Positions 52,225-60,303 of a stretch of DNA of 64,000 nt are shown here, in pieces. Each line of letters begins with the position of its first letter. The stretch's first letter is position 1. This DNA is from DASVCS01 sp036381495 (lineage in GTDB: Bacteria > Gemmatimonadota > Gemmatimonadetes > Longimicrobiales > RSA9): NCBI GenBank assembly GCA_036381495.1, contig DASVCS010000147.1:7890-71889 (forward strand), read 5' to 3'. Both the position numbers and the translations under genes were made by a program. Below the pieces are notes generated by a model, which worked only from the letters and a program-made list of their open reading frames with translations, was not told where the DNA came from and searched no databases.

Positions 52225-52441
52225 GGGGCGCGCGCCGCGCATCGGTGACCGGCGATCGGGCTGGATCCGGCGGCTGGAGCGATTCGCCCGCGGGTTAGGA
52301 GCCGCTCGGCCGCTCGCCCCGCTCGTACCGCCGGCGCGTTCGACTCCGAAACGACGCGACAACCGCTCTCGGCCGCCGGCCGACCACCGGATGTCACGTC
52401 GACGACCCGGCCGCCGGCACCGCGGCATCCCGGATCCGATC

Positions 52442-52951
52442 CTACGCCTCCAGCCCCCCGGCCTGCTGCGCGTCCGGGTTGACCACCCGCTCCGCCAGAT
52501 CCGTGAGGCGCTGATCCGTGTCCCCTTCTTCGTCCAGCGTGCGCTGGAGCATGCGCGCGGCCTCCGTGAAGCCGAGCCGCTCGGCGTAGGTCCGCGCCGT
52601 GCCGTATCCCGCGATCTCGTAGTGCTCGACGCGCTGCGCCTGGCCGATCAGCCCGGCATCGCGCACATCGGGGTCCCCCTCCTCCTCGATGATCTCGCGG
52701 CCCTGCCGGATCAGCCCCTCCATCCCCTTGCACTTGTGGCCCCTCAGGTCGATCCCGAGATCGTCGGAGATCCGCTCGAGACGCTGGACCTGCTCCCGCG
52801 TGACGTCGACATGCTCCTGCAAGGCGCTCCGCAACTCGGGATGGCGCGCCGCATCGGCCATCCGCGGGAGCGCGTCGATGATCTGCCGCTCCGCACTGTA
52901 GAGGTCCTTCAGTTCGAGCGCGAAGAGGTCTTCCAGCGAATCCAGTCTCAT
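52442..52951 (-). CDS. ferritin-like DUF892 (YciE/YciF) protein
   Basis: 169 residues. A four-helix bundle with repeated metal-type residues: LFALELKDLYSAERQIIDALPRM, LRSALQEHVDVTREQVQRLERI, GQAQRVEHYEIAGYGTARTYAE and RMLQRTLDEEGDTDQRL. The E/ExxH pattern fits a di-iron centre. Family members are induced by stress and starvation. GGGAG lies 5 nt before ATG 52951. Confidence 0.88.
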   Translation of the reverse strand: MRLDSLEDLFALELKDLYSAERQIIDALPRMADAARHPELRSALQEHVDVTREQVQRLERISDDLGIDLRGHKCKGMEGLIRQGREIIEEEGDPDVRDAGLIGQAQRVEHYEIAGYGTARTYAERLGFTEAARMLQRTLDEEGDTDQRLTDLAERVVNPDAQQAGGLEA

Positions 52952-53484
52952 GTTCACTCCCGCGATCGGTGGGTGGACGACGTTCTGCGGGTGCCCCCTC
53001 GTGGCGCGCGCAACGGGCGGGGCGGATGCAAGACGGGTGCCCTGGGGTGGCGGCGCCGTTGGCGCCGCCGGGCTAGGGCTGGGGCTGGGGCTGGGGCTGG
53101 GGATTGCCCGGGAGGGGTGCGGCGGACGGGAGGACTGCCCGGGCGTGGCCGGGAACGGCTGGGAACTGCCGGGAACGGGAGCGGGAGCGGAAGCGTTTAG
53201 GGGAACGGGATGGGGGCGGCCGGGAACGGGAACGGGAGCGGGAGCGTTGACGGGGCGAGGGGGGCTTCGCCTCGGGTCGCGGGGAGGGGCGGCGGAGCGG
53301 TGGCAGGGGATGCGCACGCGCACGCGCACGCGCCCGTCGTCGGCCGTTTCCGTGCCCGCCGGCCGGGTCCGGGGCGCCCGCAAACGCCGGTAGCGGCGGG
53401 GCCCCGGAAACCCTACCTTGTCCCTGCAGTTCTCTTGTGTCGACACGATCCGGATCCACTTCATCCGAGACGAGGAGGAACGCC
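52952..53484. repeat. 533-bp gap rich in simple repeats, mosaic copy 2
   Basis: No gene. It holds a hairpin GGCGGCGCC-GTT-GGCGCCGCC (53049-53069), then GGGCTA followed by four GGGCTG (53070-53102), then GGGAACGG/GGGAGCGG blocks (about 53140-53265) that are the reverse complement of parts of the mosaic near 22945 and 58225, and an alternating GCACGC run near 53310-53335. The SOD ribosome site GAGGAGGA closes it. Confidence 0.7.
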
Positions 53485-54099
53485 ATGGCATACGAACTTC
53501 CGCCGCTTCCGTACGCGTACGACGCGCTCGAGAAGGTGATCGATGAGCAGACCATGCACCTGCACCACGACAAGCACCACGCAGGGTACGTCAACAACCT
53601 GAACGCCGCGCTCGAGAAACACCCGGAGCTCCAGGACAGGAGCCCCGAAGACCTGCTGCGCAACATCTCGCAGGTGCCGGAGGACATCCGCACCGCCGTG
53701 CGCAACAACGGCGGCGGTCACGTCAACCACAGCATGTTCTGGCAGATCATGAGCCCGAACGGCGGCGGCGAGCCGACCGGCGCGATCGCGGACGCGATCC
53801 GCAGCGCGTTCGGCAGCTTCGAGGACTTCAAGGCGAAGTTCAACGACGCGGGCGCGAAGCGCTTCGGCAGCGGCTGGGCGTGGCTCATCCGCACGAAGGA
53901 CGGCCGCCTCGACGTCATCAGCACCGCCAACCAGGACAGTCCGCTCATGGACGGCCATTACCCGATCCTGGGCAACGATGTCTGGGAGCACGCCTACTAC
54001 CTGCGCTACCAGAACCGCCGGCCCGACTACCTCAAGGCCTGGTGGGACATCGTCAACTGGGACGAGGTGAACCGCCGGCTGGAACAGGCGGGACGGTAA
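53485..54099 (+). CDS. sodA: superoxide dismutase, Fe/Mn family
   Basis: 204 residues. Converts superoxide to oxygen and peroxide. Ligand regions are complete: MHLHHDKHHAGYV (first His), GGGHVNHSMFW (second His; the GGHxNH form favours manganese), FGSGWAWL and DVWEHAYYLRY (Asp and third His). No signal peptide, so cytoplasmic. ATG 53485 follows GAGGAGGA by 5 nt. Confidence 0.95.
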   Translation: MAYELPPLPYAYDALEKVIDEQTMHLHHDKHHAGYVNNLNAALEKHPELQDRSPEDLLRNISQVPEDIRTAVRNNGGGHVNHSMFWQIMSPNGGGEPTGAIADAIRSAFGSFEDFKAKFNDAGAKRFGSGWAWLIRTKDGRLDVISTANQDSPLMDGHYPILGNDVWEHAYYLRYQNRRPDYLKAWWDIVNWDEVNRRLEQAGR

Positions 54100-54138
54100 C
54101 GCGGTCGAGGCACCGCTCCGGCGCGGCGCACGCGGGTC

Positions 54139-54162
54139 GCAAGCCCGCCGCGGCGGGCTTGC
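54139..54162. repeat. 24-bp perfect palindrome after the SOD gene
   Basis: GCAAGCCCGCCG joined directly to CGGCGGGCTTGC, 39 bp after the sodA stop. It could fold in the message; no T tract follows. Confidence 0.6.
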
Positions 54163-54200
54163 GGCTCCGAACCGGCGGACGGAAACGTCCCCGGGGAAAC

Positions 54201-54245
54201 GCGGGGGCGGGCGGCTTCAGCGCCGCCTGCCCCCGCGCTCCTTTC
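54201..54245. terminator. probable bidirectional terminator
   Basis: GCGGGGGCGGGCGGC pairs with GCCGCCTGCCCCCGC (one mismatch) around a short loop, then CTCCTTTCG. It sits between convergent sodA and a propeller gene and ends 14 bp before the latter's stop. Confidence 0.6.
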
Positions 54246-54259
54246 GTTCGGCCGCCGCG

Positions 54260-55450
54260 TCAGCGACCCCTGATGATCCTCAGGCGCGACACGTAGGGCA
54301 CATCGAGTCCGTCGCTCACGACGACGTACAGATGCTCCAAGGTGGCGTGGACGACGGGCGGGCGCCCTGGCGTGAGCGGGACCGGCATCGGGAGCGCCAT
54401 ACGCCCGAGATACTCGCCGCTCTCCCGGAACACGTCCACGAACGTCCCCGGAGGCACGCCGGCCACATCCGCGAAGACGTAGATGTGCCCCGCATTGTCG
54501 GGCACGATCCCGTACACGATCGGCTTGGTCTCGGGGAGCGCTTCGAGTTGCTCGGCGCGGAGCTCCGGCCGTCGGGCCCAGCGCTTCCGAACGTACTCGC
54601 GTTCGGCTTCCCCCAGCGGCGGGGCCGTGACCGGCAGGCTGAAAACCAGCGTGGTGTCCCCCTCCAAGCTGCGCCGGTAGATGCGGTACTCCCGCGAATC
54701 CGCGAACCAGATGCTGCCGTCGGCACCGGCTGCGGCCACGATGGAGCCGCCGTAGTCCATCAACGGCATCGACCCGTTCGCCACCATGCGCTGCGTGTAC
54801 TCGAGTGGAGGGAACGTGTCCGCGCGCTCGAAGCCCGGAGCGTACCGGACGGGGTAGAAGAAGATACGCGCACCGAACCGATCGTCCGGGAATGCCGGTA
54901 TCCAGTCGATGTAGCCCCCGTCGTACAGAATCGTCTGCCGTGGCGGACCGTACCCCACGATGCTCCGCCGATGGCTCTCGAGGAAGGCGCCGTCGGGCGC
55001 GAACGCAGAGAACCGCATCGTGCCATCATCCAGCACCCAGAGGGTGTCTCCCGCTCCCATGGTCAGCACCCACGCGCCCGCGAACTCGCCGGGTCCTCGT
55101 CCTTTGCGTCCGATCGTATGCGAGAACGTGCCATCGGGGTGAAAAACCCGGATGTCCTGCGACATCCAGTCCAGCACGTAGATCCTCCCTCGGGAGTCCG
55201 AGACGACCGATACTACATCACTGAACTGTTCCGGCTCCGGGCCCTCCGCCGCCGCGGTACCCAGCCGGAGGTCTTCCTCGAGCCGCCACGCCGTCTCCCG
55301 GGTCCAGATCGGGCCGCCTGCATTGTCGACGACGACACGCTGGGCGTCGTCAGTCCCAGCCCGCGCAGCTTCGGTGCGGTCTGCCTGGCCGCCGGAACAA
55401 CCGACGACCGCAAGCGCAAGGACCACGGTCGGTAGGATTCGAGCGCCCAT
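54260..55450 (-). CDS. 6-bladed beta-propeller lipoprotein
   Basis: 396 residues. The signal ILPTVVLALAVVGC, then SGGQ, is a clean lipoprotein start at ATG 55450. Blades show the pattern SDSRGRIYVLDWMSQDIRVFHPDGTFSHTIG-RKGRGPGEF, AGADGSIWFADSREYRIY, and DNAGHIYVFADVAG. It resembles the protein at 37125-38351 in length and repeats, so the two are paralogues. Function unknown. Confidence 0.83.
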   Translation of the reverse strand: MGARILPTVVLALAVVGCSGGQADRTEAARAGTDDAQRVVVDNAGGPIWTRETAWRLEEDLRLGTAAAEGPEPEQFSDVVSVVSDSRGRIYVLDWMSQDIRVFHPDGTFSHTIGRKGRGPGEFAGAWVLTMGAGDTLWVLDDGTMRFSAFAPDGAFLESHRRSIVGYGPPRQTILYDGGYIDWIPAFPDDRFGARIFFYPVRYAPGFERADTFPPLEYTQRMVANGSMPLMDYGGSIVAAAGADGSIWFADSREYRIYRRSLEGDTTLVFSLPVTAPPLGEAEREYVRKRWARRPELRAEQLEALPETKPIVYGIVPDNAGHIYVFADVAGVPPGTFVDVFRESGEYLGRMALPMPVPLTPGRPPVVHATLEHLYVVVSDGLDVPYVSRLRIIRGR

Positions 55451-55771
55451 GATTTCTGAGGTATCTGGGTGACGTGTGGCTGGCCGAAACGCACGGCCCG
55501 TCACGCTGATTCGCCATGTGCCGTGCGCCGGGCGGCGATAAGTGTACACGAGGGTCCGGCCGCGCACGACTCGGGTCGACTTCAAGCAGGTCTTTGTAAT
55601 GAACGCCACGATCGCATCCCGCAGACCTCGTGGATAGTTTGTGCGGTGCCCGGCGTTCCCTCGGACCGACCAGCACCATGCGGTGCAGACTCGCGTCCTG
55701 AAATGAGCACCCGGCATCCCGTGTGGCCATTGACGGTGCAGACCTCAGGTACTCCCCATTTGGAGGTTGCG

Positions 55772-56902
55772 GTGCGACCGGCTCGTGCATGTTTCTCGGA
55801 GATCCTGACCACGACGCGGCGTTCTCCGGCTCTCGACTTTCGTGTTTTGGTGCTGGGTCTTGCGCTGACGGCGATCGATGCTTCTCGCGCGCCGGCCATG
55901 CAGCAGCAAATCAAGGCCGAGCACGTGCTGACGCTCGGATCGGAGGGCGGCCAGGGCATCATCCCGGGGATGGTGCGGTCCGTGGTCCGGGATCGGGCCG
56001 GACAGTTCTGGATCACCGTCTATTCGAGCGAGCCGCCGATCGTCTTCGATGCGCAGGGCCGGTTCCGTTTCACGGTGGGCCGCAAGGGAAGAGGGCCGGG
56101 CGAGTTCACAGGCGCGCTTCAAGTGCTGGCCACGGAAGGCGACAGCGTGCTGGTGTACGACCCCGGGAACGGCCGCATCAACGCCTTCGATCCGGACGGT
56201 GAGTTCCGATCCTCGCGGAACCTGGTGTCGCCTGCCTACTGGGATCTCATTGTCCTCTCCAACGGGTACGCGGTTGTGAATGGCGACGTGCGGACGAGGC
56301 AGAGCGCCGGTTTTCCGATTCACGTCTACTCTGCCGATCAGGCGCAGCCCCTCCGATCGTTCGGCGTCGAGGTCCCGATCCTCCGACCCGCCCAACCACG
56401 TGGTATGTTAAATCGGTCCCTTGCCGCCGGCTCCGATGGAACGTTCTGGACGGCGGCGAAGAACGAGTACCTCCTCGAGCGTTGGGACATCGACGGCAGG
56501 AGGCTCGCACGCATCGAGCGCCGTCCCGCATGGTTCCAACCCATGATCGGTGACGTGGACGTTCTGGAGGGCGAGCCGTACGCGCAAGTGATCGATGTGG
56601 ACTCGGATGAGTCCGGCCGGCTCTGGGTCTCTGCGGTGGTTCCCGAGGATGACTGGGAGAAGGCGACGACCGTCTCCACAGACCGCACGGGACGAACTCG
56701 CCGTCGAATCGAGGACTACTCGAAGGCGTACGACGCCGTGATCGAGGTCCTGGATCCCCGAAGCGGAGAGATGTTGGCTCACGGGCGATTCGACAGTACG
56801 ATGGTGTTGTTCCTCGGAGACGGCTACATCGCCACCGTTTTGAGCACCCGCGACCTCGTACCGGTGGTAGAGATCTGGCGGATGCATCTCGAGGCTCGAT
56901 AA
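55772..56902 (+). CDS. exported 6-bladed beta-propeller protein
   Basis: 376 residues. A signal-like helix (FRVLVLGLALTAIDA) without a lipobox precedes the propeller: RDRAGQFWITVYSSEPPIVFDAQGRFRFTVG-RKGRGPGEF, LVYDPGNGRINAFDPDGEF, SDESGRLWVSAVVP and IEVLDPRSGEML. GTG 55772 is chosen for its GGAGG 5 nt upstream; ATG 55703 is in frame but lacks a site. Divergent from the paralogue at 54260, with a ~320-bp promoter region between. Confidence 0.78.
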   Translation: MRPARACFSEILTTTRRSPALDFRVLVLGLALTAIDASRAPAMQQQIKAEHVLTLGSEGGQGIIPGMVRSVVRDRAGQFWITVYSSEPPIVFDAQGRFRFTVGRKGRGPGEFTGALQVLATEGDSVLVYDPGNGRINAFDPDGEFRSSRNLVSPAYWDLIVLSNGYAVVNGDVRTRQSAGFPIHVYSADQAQPLRSFGVEVPILRPAQPRGMLNRSLAAGSDGTFWTAAKNEYLLERWDIDGRRLARIERRPAWFQPMIGDVDVLEGEPYAQVIDVDSDESGRLWVSAVVPEDDWEKATTVSTDRTGRTRRRIEDYSKAYDAVIEVLDPRSGEMLAHGRFDSTMVLFLGDGYIATVLSTRDLVPVVEIWRMHLEAR

Positions 56903-56921
56903 CCAGTTCTCCTTCACCGCC

Positions 56922-57902
56922 CTACCCCACCCCCAGCAGCTCGGCCGCGTTCCCGCCCAGGATCGCGGCCCTGTCCGCCTCGGACAGCTCGAGTGCATCG
57001 ATGCTCGCCCGCATCGAGGCGATGCTGCCGATCTGGTGCGGATAGTCGCTGCCGGCCAGGATGTGGTCGGCACCCGCGAAGTCGATGGCGAGTCGCAGCG
57101 CGTGGGGGTCGAAGTTCACGGTGTCGTAGTAGAAGCGCCGGAGGTAATCGCTCGGCGGCCGCTCGATGTGCGCGCGGCACTCGGTGAAGGCCTCATAGCC
57201 GCGGTCGAGCCGTTCGGCCAGGTAGGGGATCGCGCCGCCGAGGTGGCTGAGCACCCAGCGGATGCGCGGGTAGCGTTCGGGGATCCCGGCGAAGACGAGC
57301 TTCGCGGCGGCGAGCGTCGTGTCCATGAGGAAGCCGACGAGCGGCATGAGCCAGTAGTCGGTCATCGCCTCGACGCCGACGGGGTTCGTCGGGTGGATGT
57401 GGAGCACGGCGCCGAGGTCGTCGGCGCGTTCGTAGAGCGGGAGGAAGCGCGCATCGGCGAGCGCGACGCCGTTCACGTTGCTGAAGAGCATGGCGCCGGG
57501 CAGTCCCAGCTCGCGGACGGCGCGTTCGAGCTCGTCGGCCGCGGCGGCCGGGTCGTTGAGCGGCAGGGTGGCGAGCGCGGCGAAGCGCGGCCGGCTCGCG
57601 GCGACTTCGGCGAAGGCGTCGTTGACCATCCGCGCGAGGCGGATGGCGGTCTCCGGCGTCTCGACGTGCGTGCCGGGCGTGGTCAGCGTGACGACCTGGA
57701 CGTCGACGCCTTCGCGCGCCAGCACCTCGTCGCGGTAGGCGATGTCGCGGTGGCCGCGCACGGCGATGTTGTAGTCGCCCGGGTAGTGCAGCCGCGGGTT
57801 GCCCTCGGCGTCCATCTCGACCCGGACGTTGGACGGCCCCTCGCGCAGCGCGTCGAGGTAGGCCGGCGGATAGTAGTGGTTGTGTACGTCGATGATCGGC
57901 AC
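56922..57902 (-). CDS. amidohydrolase-2 family protein (ACMSD-like decarboxylase)
   Basis: 326 residues. The metal site HxH is in IIDVHNHYYPP. LHIHPTNP, SHLGGAIPYL and the late Asp in LAGSDYPHQIGS supply the remaining ligands, in the order of aminocarboxymuconate-semialdehyde decarboxylase and related 5-carboxy-compound decarboxylases. Substrate not deducible. GTG 57902 has GGAG 8 nt upstream; the longer open frame upstream is Arg/Gly-rich repeat DNA. Confidence 0.85.
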   Translation of the reverse strand: MPIIDVHNHYYPPAYLDALREGPSNVRVEMDAEGNPRLHYPGDYNIAVRGHRDIAYRDEVLAREGVDVQVVTLTTPGTHVETPETAIRLARMVNDAFAEVAASRPRFAALATLPLNDPAAAADELERAVRELGLPGAMLFSNVNGVALADARFLPLYERADDLGAVLHIHPTNPVGVEAMTDYWLMPLVGFLMDTTLAAAKLVFAGIPERYPRIRWVLSHLGGAIPYLAERLDRGYEAFTECRAHIERPPSDYLRRFYYDTVNFDPHALRLAIDFAGADHILAGSDYPHQIGSIASMRASIDALELSEADRAAILGGNAAELLGVG

Positions 57903-58520
57903 GTCAAGAATCTCCGGTTTGGGGGATCTCGTGTTTCGTGCGCGTGCGCGTAACGCGGGTGCCGGCGCGTGGGCGTACCGCGTGCGGCGGTGCAGGGTCC
58001 GGGCGCGCGTCGTTCCGGGGCATCGCTCCGGCGGCGGGTGCTGCGCTGCGGTCGCTGCGCCGATGCAGCCCACCCCCTCTTCCGCCTTGTGCCTCCCCCA
58101 CGCCGCCGCCCTGCCGCCCTTCCATCCGCCGCCTCCCCGCCCGCCCCGCCGCCCGTCCCCCGCCCCGCCCACCCCGCCGCACCCCCGGCTCCGCTCCCTC
58201 CGGCAGCACCCGCCGCCTGCGCTCCCGGCCTTATCGGGTCGTGCGCGAGCGCGTGCGCGAGCGCGTCCTCGCCACCCCAGCGATCCCGACCCCGACCCCC
58301 GATCCCGCTCCCGCGACCGCGGAAACGGAGGCTTCCTTCGGGCGCCCCGCTTCCGCTCCCGCTCCCGTCAACGCCCGCTCCCGTCGGCGCCGCAGAAGCG
58401 CCGTTCCCGTAAACGTAAACGTTCCCGCTCCAGGCGGCGCAGCCGCCGCTCCCGCTCCCGGCCGTTCCCGGCCATGCCCGGGCAGTCCCCCCACCACCGC
58501 ACCCCCTCCCGGGCACCGCT
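57903..58520. repeat. 618-bp gap with mosaic low-complexity repeat, copy 3
   Basis: No gene seen; frames are Arg/Pro-rich. From about 58225: CGTGCGCGAGCGCGT blocks, GATCCCGACCCCGA blocks, GCTTCCGCTCCCGCTCC blocks, then GTAAACGTAAACGTTCCCGC at 58409 and CTCCCGGCCGTTCCCGG. The order matches the copy at 22945-23095; 26 bp around the GTAAACG core are identical in both. Confidence 0.7.
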
Positions 58521-59876
58521 CTAGCCCTGGCGCCGCCACACCGCGTACACGGGCAGGCCCGCGGCCACGATCGCCAGCCCGATCACCGCATTGACCGGCT
58601 GTGACGCGACCTGGTTGAGCACGACGGCGAGTGCGACGAGGATGAAGAGCGCGGGGAGGACCGGGTGGGCGCGGACCCGGTAGGCGGGCGCGTAGCCGGT
58701 GCGGCGGCGAAGCACGAACAGGCCCGCGGCCATGAGCGCGAAGAAGATCCACTCCGTGTAGACCACGCGCGTGAAGAGCGCGCGGTAGCTGCCGGTCGCG
58801 ACGAGGACGGAAGCCCAGACGGCCTGGAGCGCGATCGCGCGGTGCGGCGTGCGGAAGCGCGGGTGGACGGCGCCGGCCCAGCGGAAGAGGAGTCTGTCCT
58901 CGGCCATCGACCAGTAGACGCGGGGTCCGGCGAGGATGAGGCCGCCGAGCGCGCCGGCGGTCGAGAAGACGACGAGTGCGGAGAGCGTCGCGCCGCCGCC
59001 GGCGCCGAGCACGGCATCGGCCGCGTCCGCGGCGACGCGCGTCGACGTCGCGACGACCTCGAGCGGCAGCACATAGAGGTAGACCGTGTTCAGCGCGATG
59101 TAGCACGCGATCACGACCGCCATCCCGAGCACGAGCGCGCGCGGGATCGTTCGCTCCGGCTCGACCGTCTCGCCCGCCGCGTACGTGACCATGTGCCAGC
59201 CGCCGAAGGCGAAGAGGCCGGCGCCAATGGCGCGCAGGAACCCCGCCGGCGTGGTCCCGGCGCCGCCCGCGCCGACCACGCCGGCCGCACCCGCATCCGC
59301 GCTCACGGCAAAGTGCTGCGGCAGATCCGCGCCCAGCGCGAAGCCGGCCGCGATCAGCAGCGCGATCGCGACCACCTTCCCGACCGTGAACGCCGTCTGG
59401 AGCCGGCTGCCGTGCTGGACGCCCACGTAGTTGACCGCACTGACCACGAGGATCGCGCCCACGGCGACGGCCTTGATCCCCACGGCGCCCATCGGCACGA
59501 AGTACGCGGCGTAACGCGCGAAGATCACCGCGACCGCGGCGATGATTCCGGAGTGCATGCTCCAGAACATCGCCCAGCCCCAGAGGAACCCGACCGCGGG
59601 TGAGAACGTCTCCCGGAGGAAGACGTAGACCCCGCCCGTCTGCGGGAACGCGCTCGCCAGCTCCGCGCAGATCAGCGCGCCCGCCAGCGTGAGCAGCCCG
59701 GCCACCAGCCACACGCCGAGGATCCCCGCGATCGACGGCACCTCGCGCGTGATCTCGGACGGCTGCACGAAGATCGACGCGCCGATGATGATGCCGACCA
59801 CCAGCGCGGCGGCGTGCAACAGCCGCATCGAGCGCCGCAGCCCGATGCGGGCCGGCGCGGCCGTCGTCACGGACAT
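58521..59876 (-). CDS. APC-family amino acid permease
   Basis: 451 residues with 12 membrane helices. The N-terminal VVGIIIGASIFVQP is the conserved first helix with its GxG break; GLLTLAGALICAELASAFPQTGGVYVFLRE and FAFGGWHMVTYAAGETVEPERTIPRAL are further family motifs, closest to LAT-like exchangers. The TAG stop is in CCAGGGCTAG, the same motif that ends two other genes in the window. Divergent from the S9 peptidase across a CRISPR-like array. Confidence 0.92.
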   Translation of the reverse strand: MSVTTAAPARIGLRRSMRLLHAAALVVGIIIGASIFVQPSEITREVPSIAGILGVWLVAGLLTLAGALICAELASAFPQTGGVYVFLRETFSPAVGFLWGWAMFWSMHSGIIAAVAVIFARYAAYFVPMGAVGIKAVAVGAILVVSAVNYVGVQHGSRLQTAFTVGKVVAIALLIAAGFALGADLPQHFAVSADAGAAGVVGAGGAGTTPAGFLRAIGAGLFAFGGWHMVTYAAGETVEPERTIPRALVLGMAVVIACYIALNTVYLYVLPLEVVATSTRVAADAADAVLGAGGGATLSALVVFSTAGALGGLILAGPRVYWSMAEDRLLFRWAGAVHPRFRTPHRAIALQAVWASVLVATGSYRALFTRVVYTEWIFFALMAAGLFVLRRRTGYAPAYRVRAHPVLPALFILVALAVVLNQVASQPVNAVIGLAIVAAGLPVYAVWRRQG

Positions 59877-59950
59877 GGATCGTATTCCATCATGGCCAGA
59901 AGATTACCGCGAGTCGCGCCGCTCCGCCACTGGCACGGATCGAGTCGCGC

Positions 59951-60162
59951 GCTGAGCCCCGGATGCGCGGGGAGCACGGGCGAGCCTCGGTCGTCGATCC
60001 GGATGGGCGCGGCTGGGCTCCGCATGCGCGGGGAGCCGGGGTACCATCCATCGGGCTTTTCGCATCCGACCAGCTGGGCTCCGCATGCGCGGGGAGCCGG
60101 GCCTCTCGGGCTCGTCGGACGGATCGGCGGCGTCCCGGGCCCCGCATGCGCAGGGTGCCCCG
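59951..60162. CRISPR. small orphan CRISPR array, type I-E-like
   Basis: Four 29-bp repeats start at 59951, 60012, 60073 and 60134, an exact 61-bp period, leaving three 32-bp spacers (59980-60011, 60041-60072, 60102-60133). The middle two repeats are identical (GCTGGGCTCCGCATGCGCGG then GGAGCCGGG); the first differs at 5 and the last at 7 positions. 29 + 32 bp and the core CTCCCCGCGCATGCGG (minus strand) are typical of type I-E. The spacers are unrelated to one another. No cas gene is in the window. Confidence 0.82.
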
Positions 60163-60303
60163 GGCTCCGCGTGGCCCCGCGATCCGGAGGGGTGCATCGC
60201 GCGTCCGGACGCGGCGGCGCCCCGCGCCCTTGTCCGCCCGCCCGAACCGACTATCTTGCGGGCATCTCCCCGATCATTTCCGCGCGACCCGGACTGGACA
60301 GCC

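Noticed and set aside
59880..60300. A plus-strand gene reading through the CRISPR-like repeats (MRGE... frames)
   Set aside because: The frames consist of repeat translations with a 61-bp period, which is not a multiple of three, and lack a domain or ribosome site.
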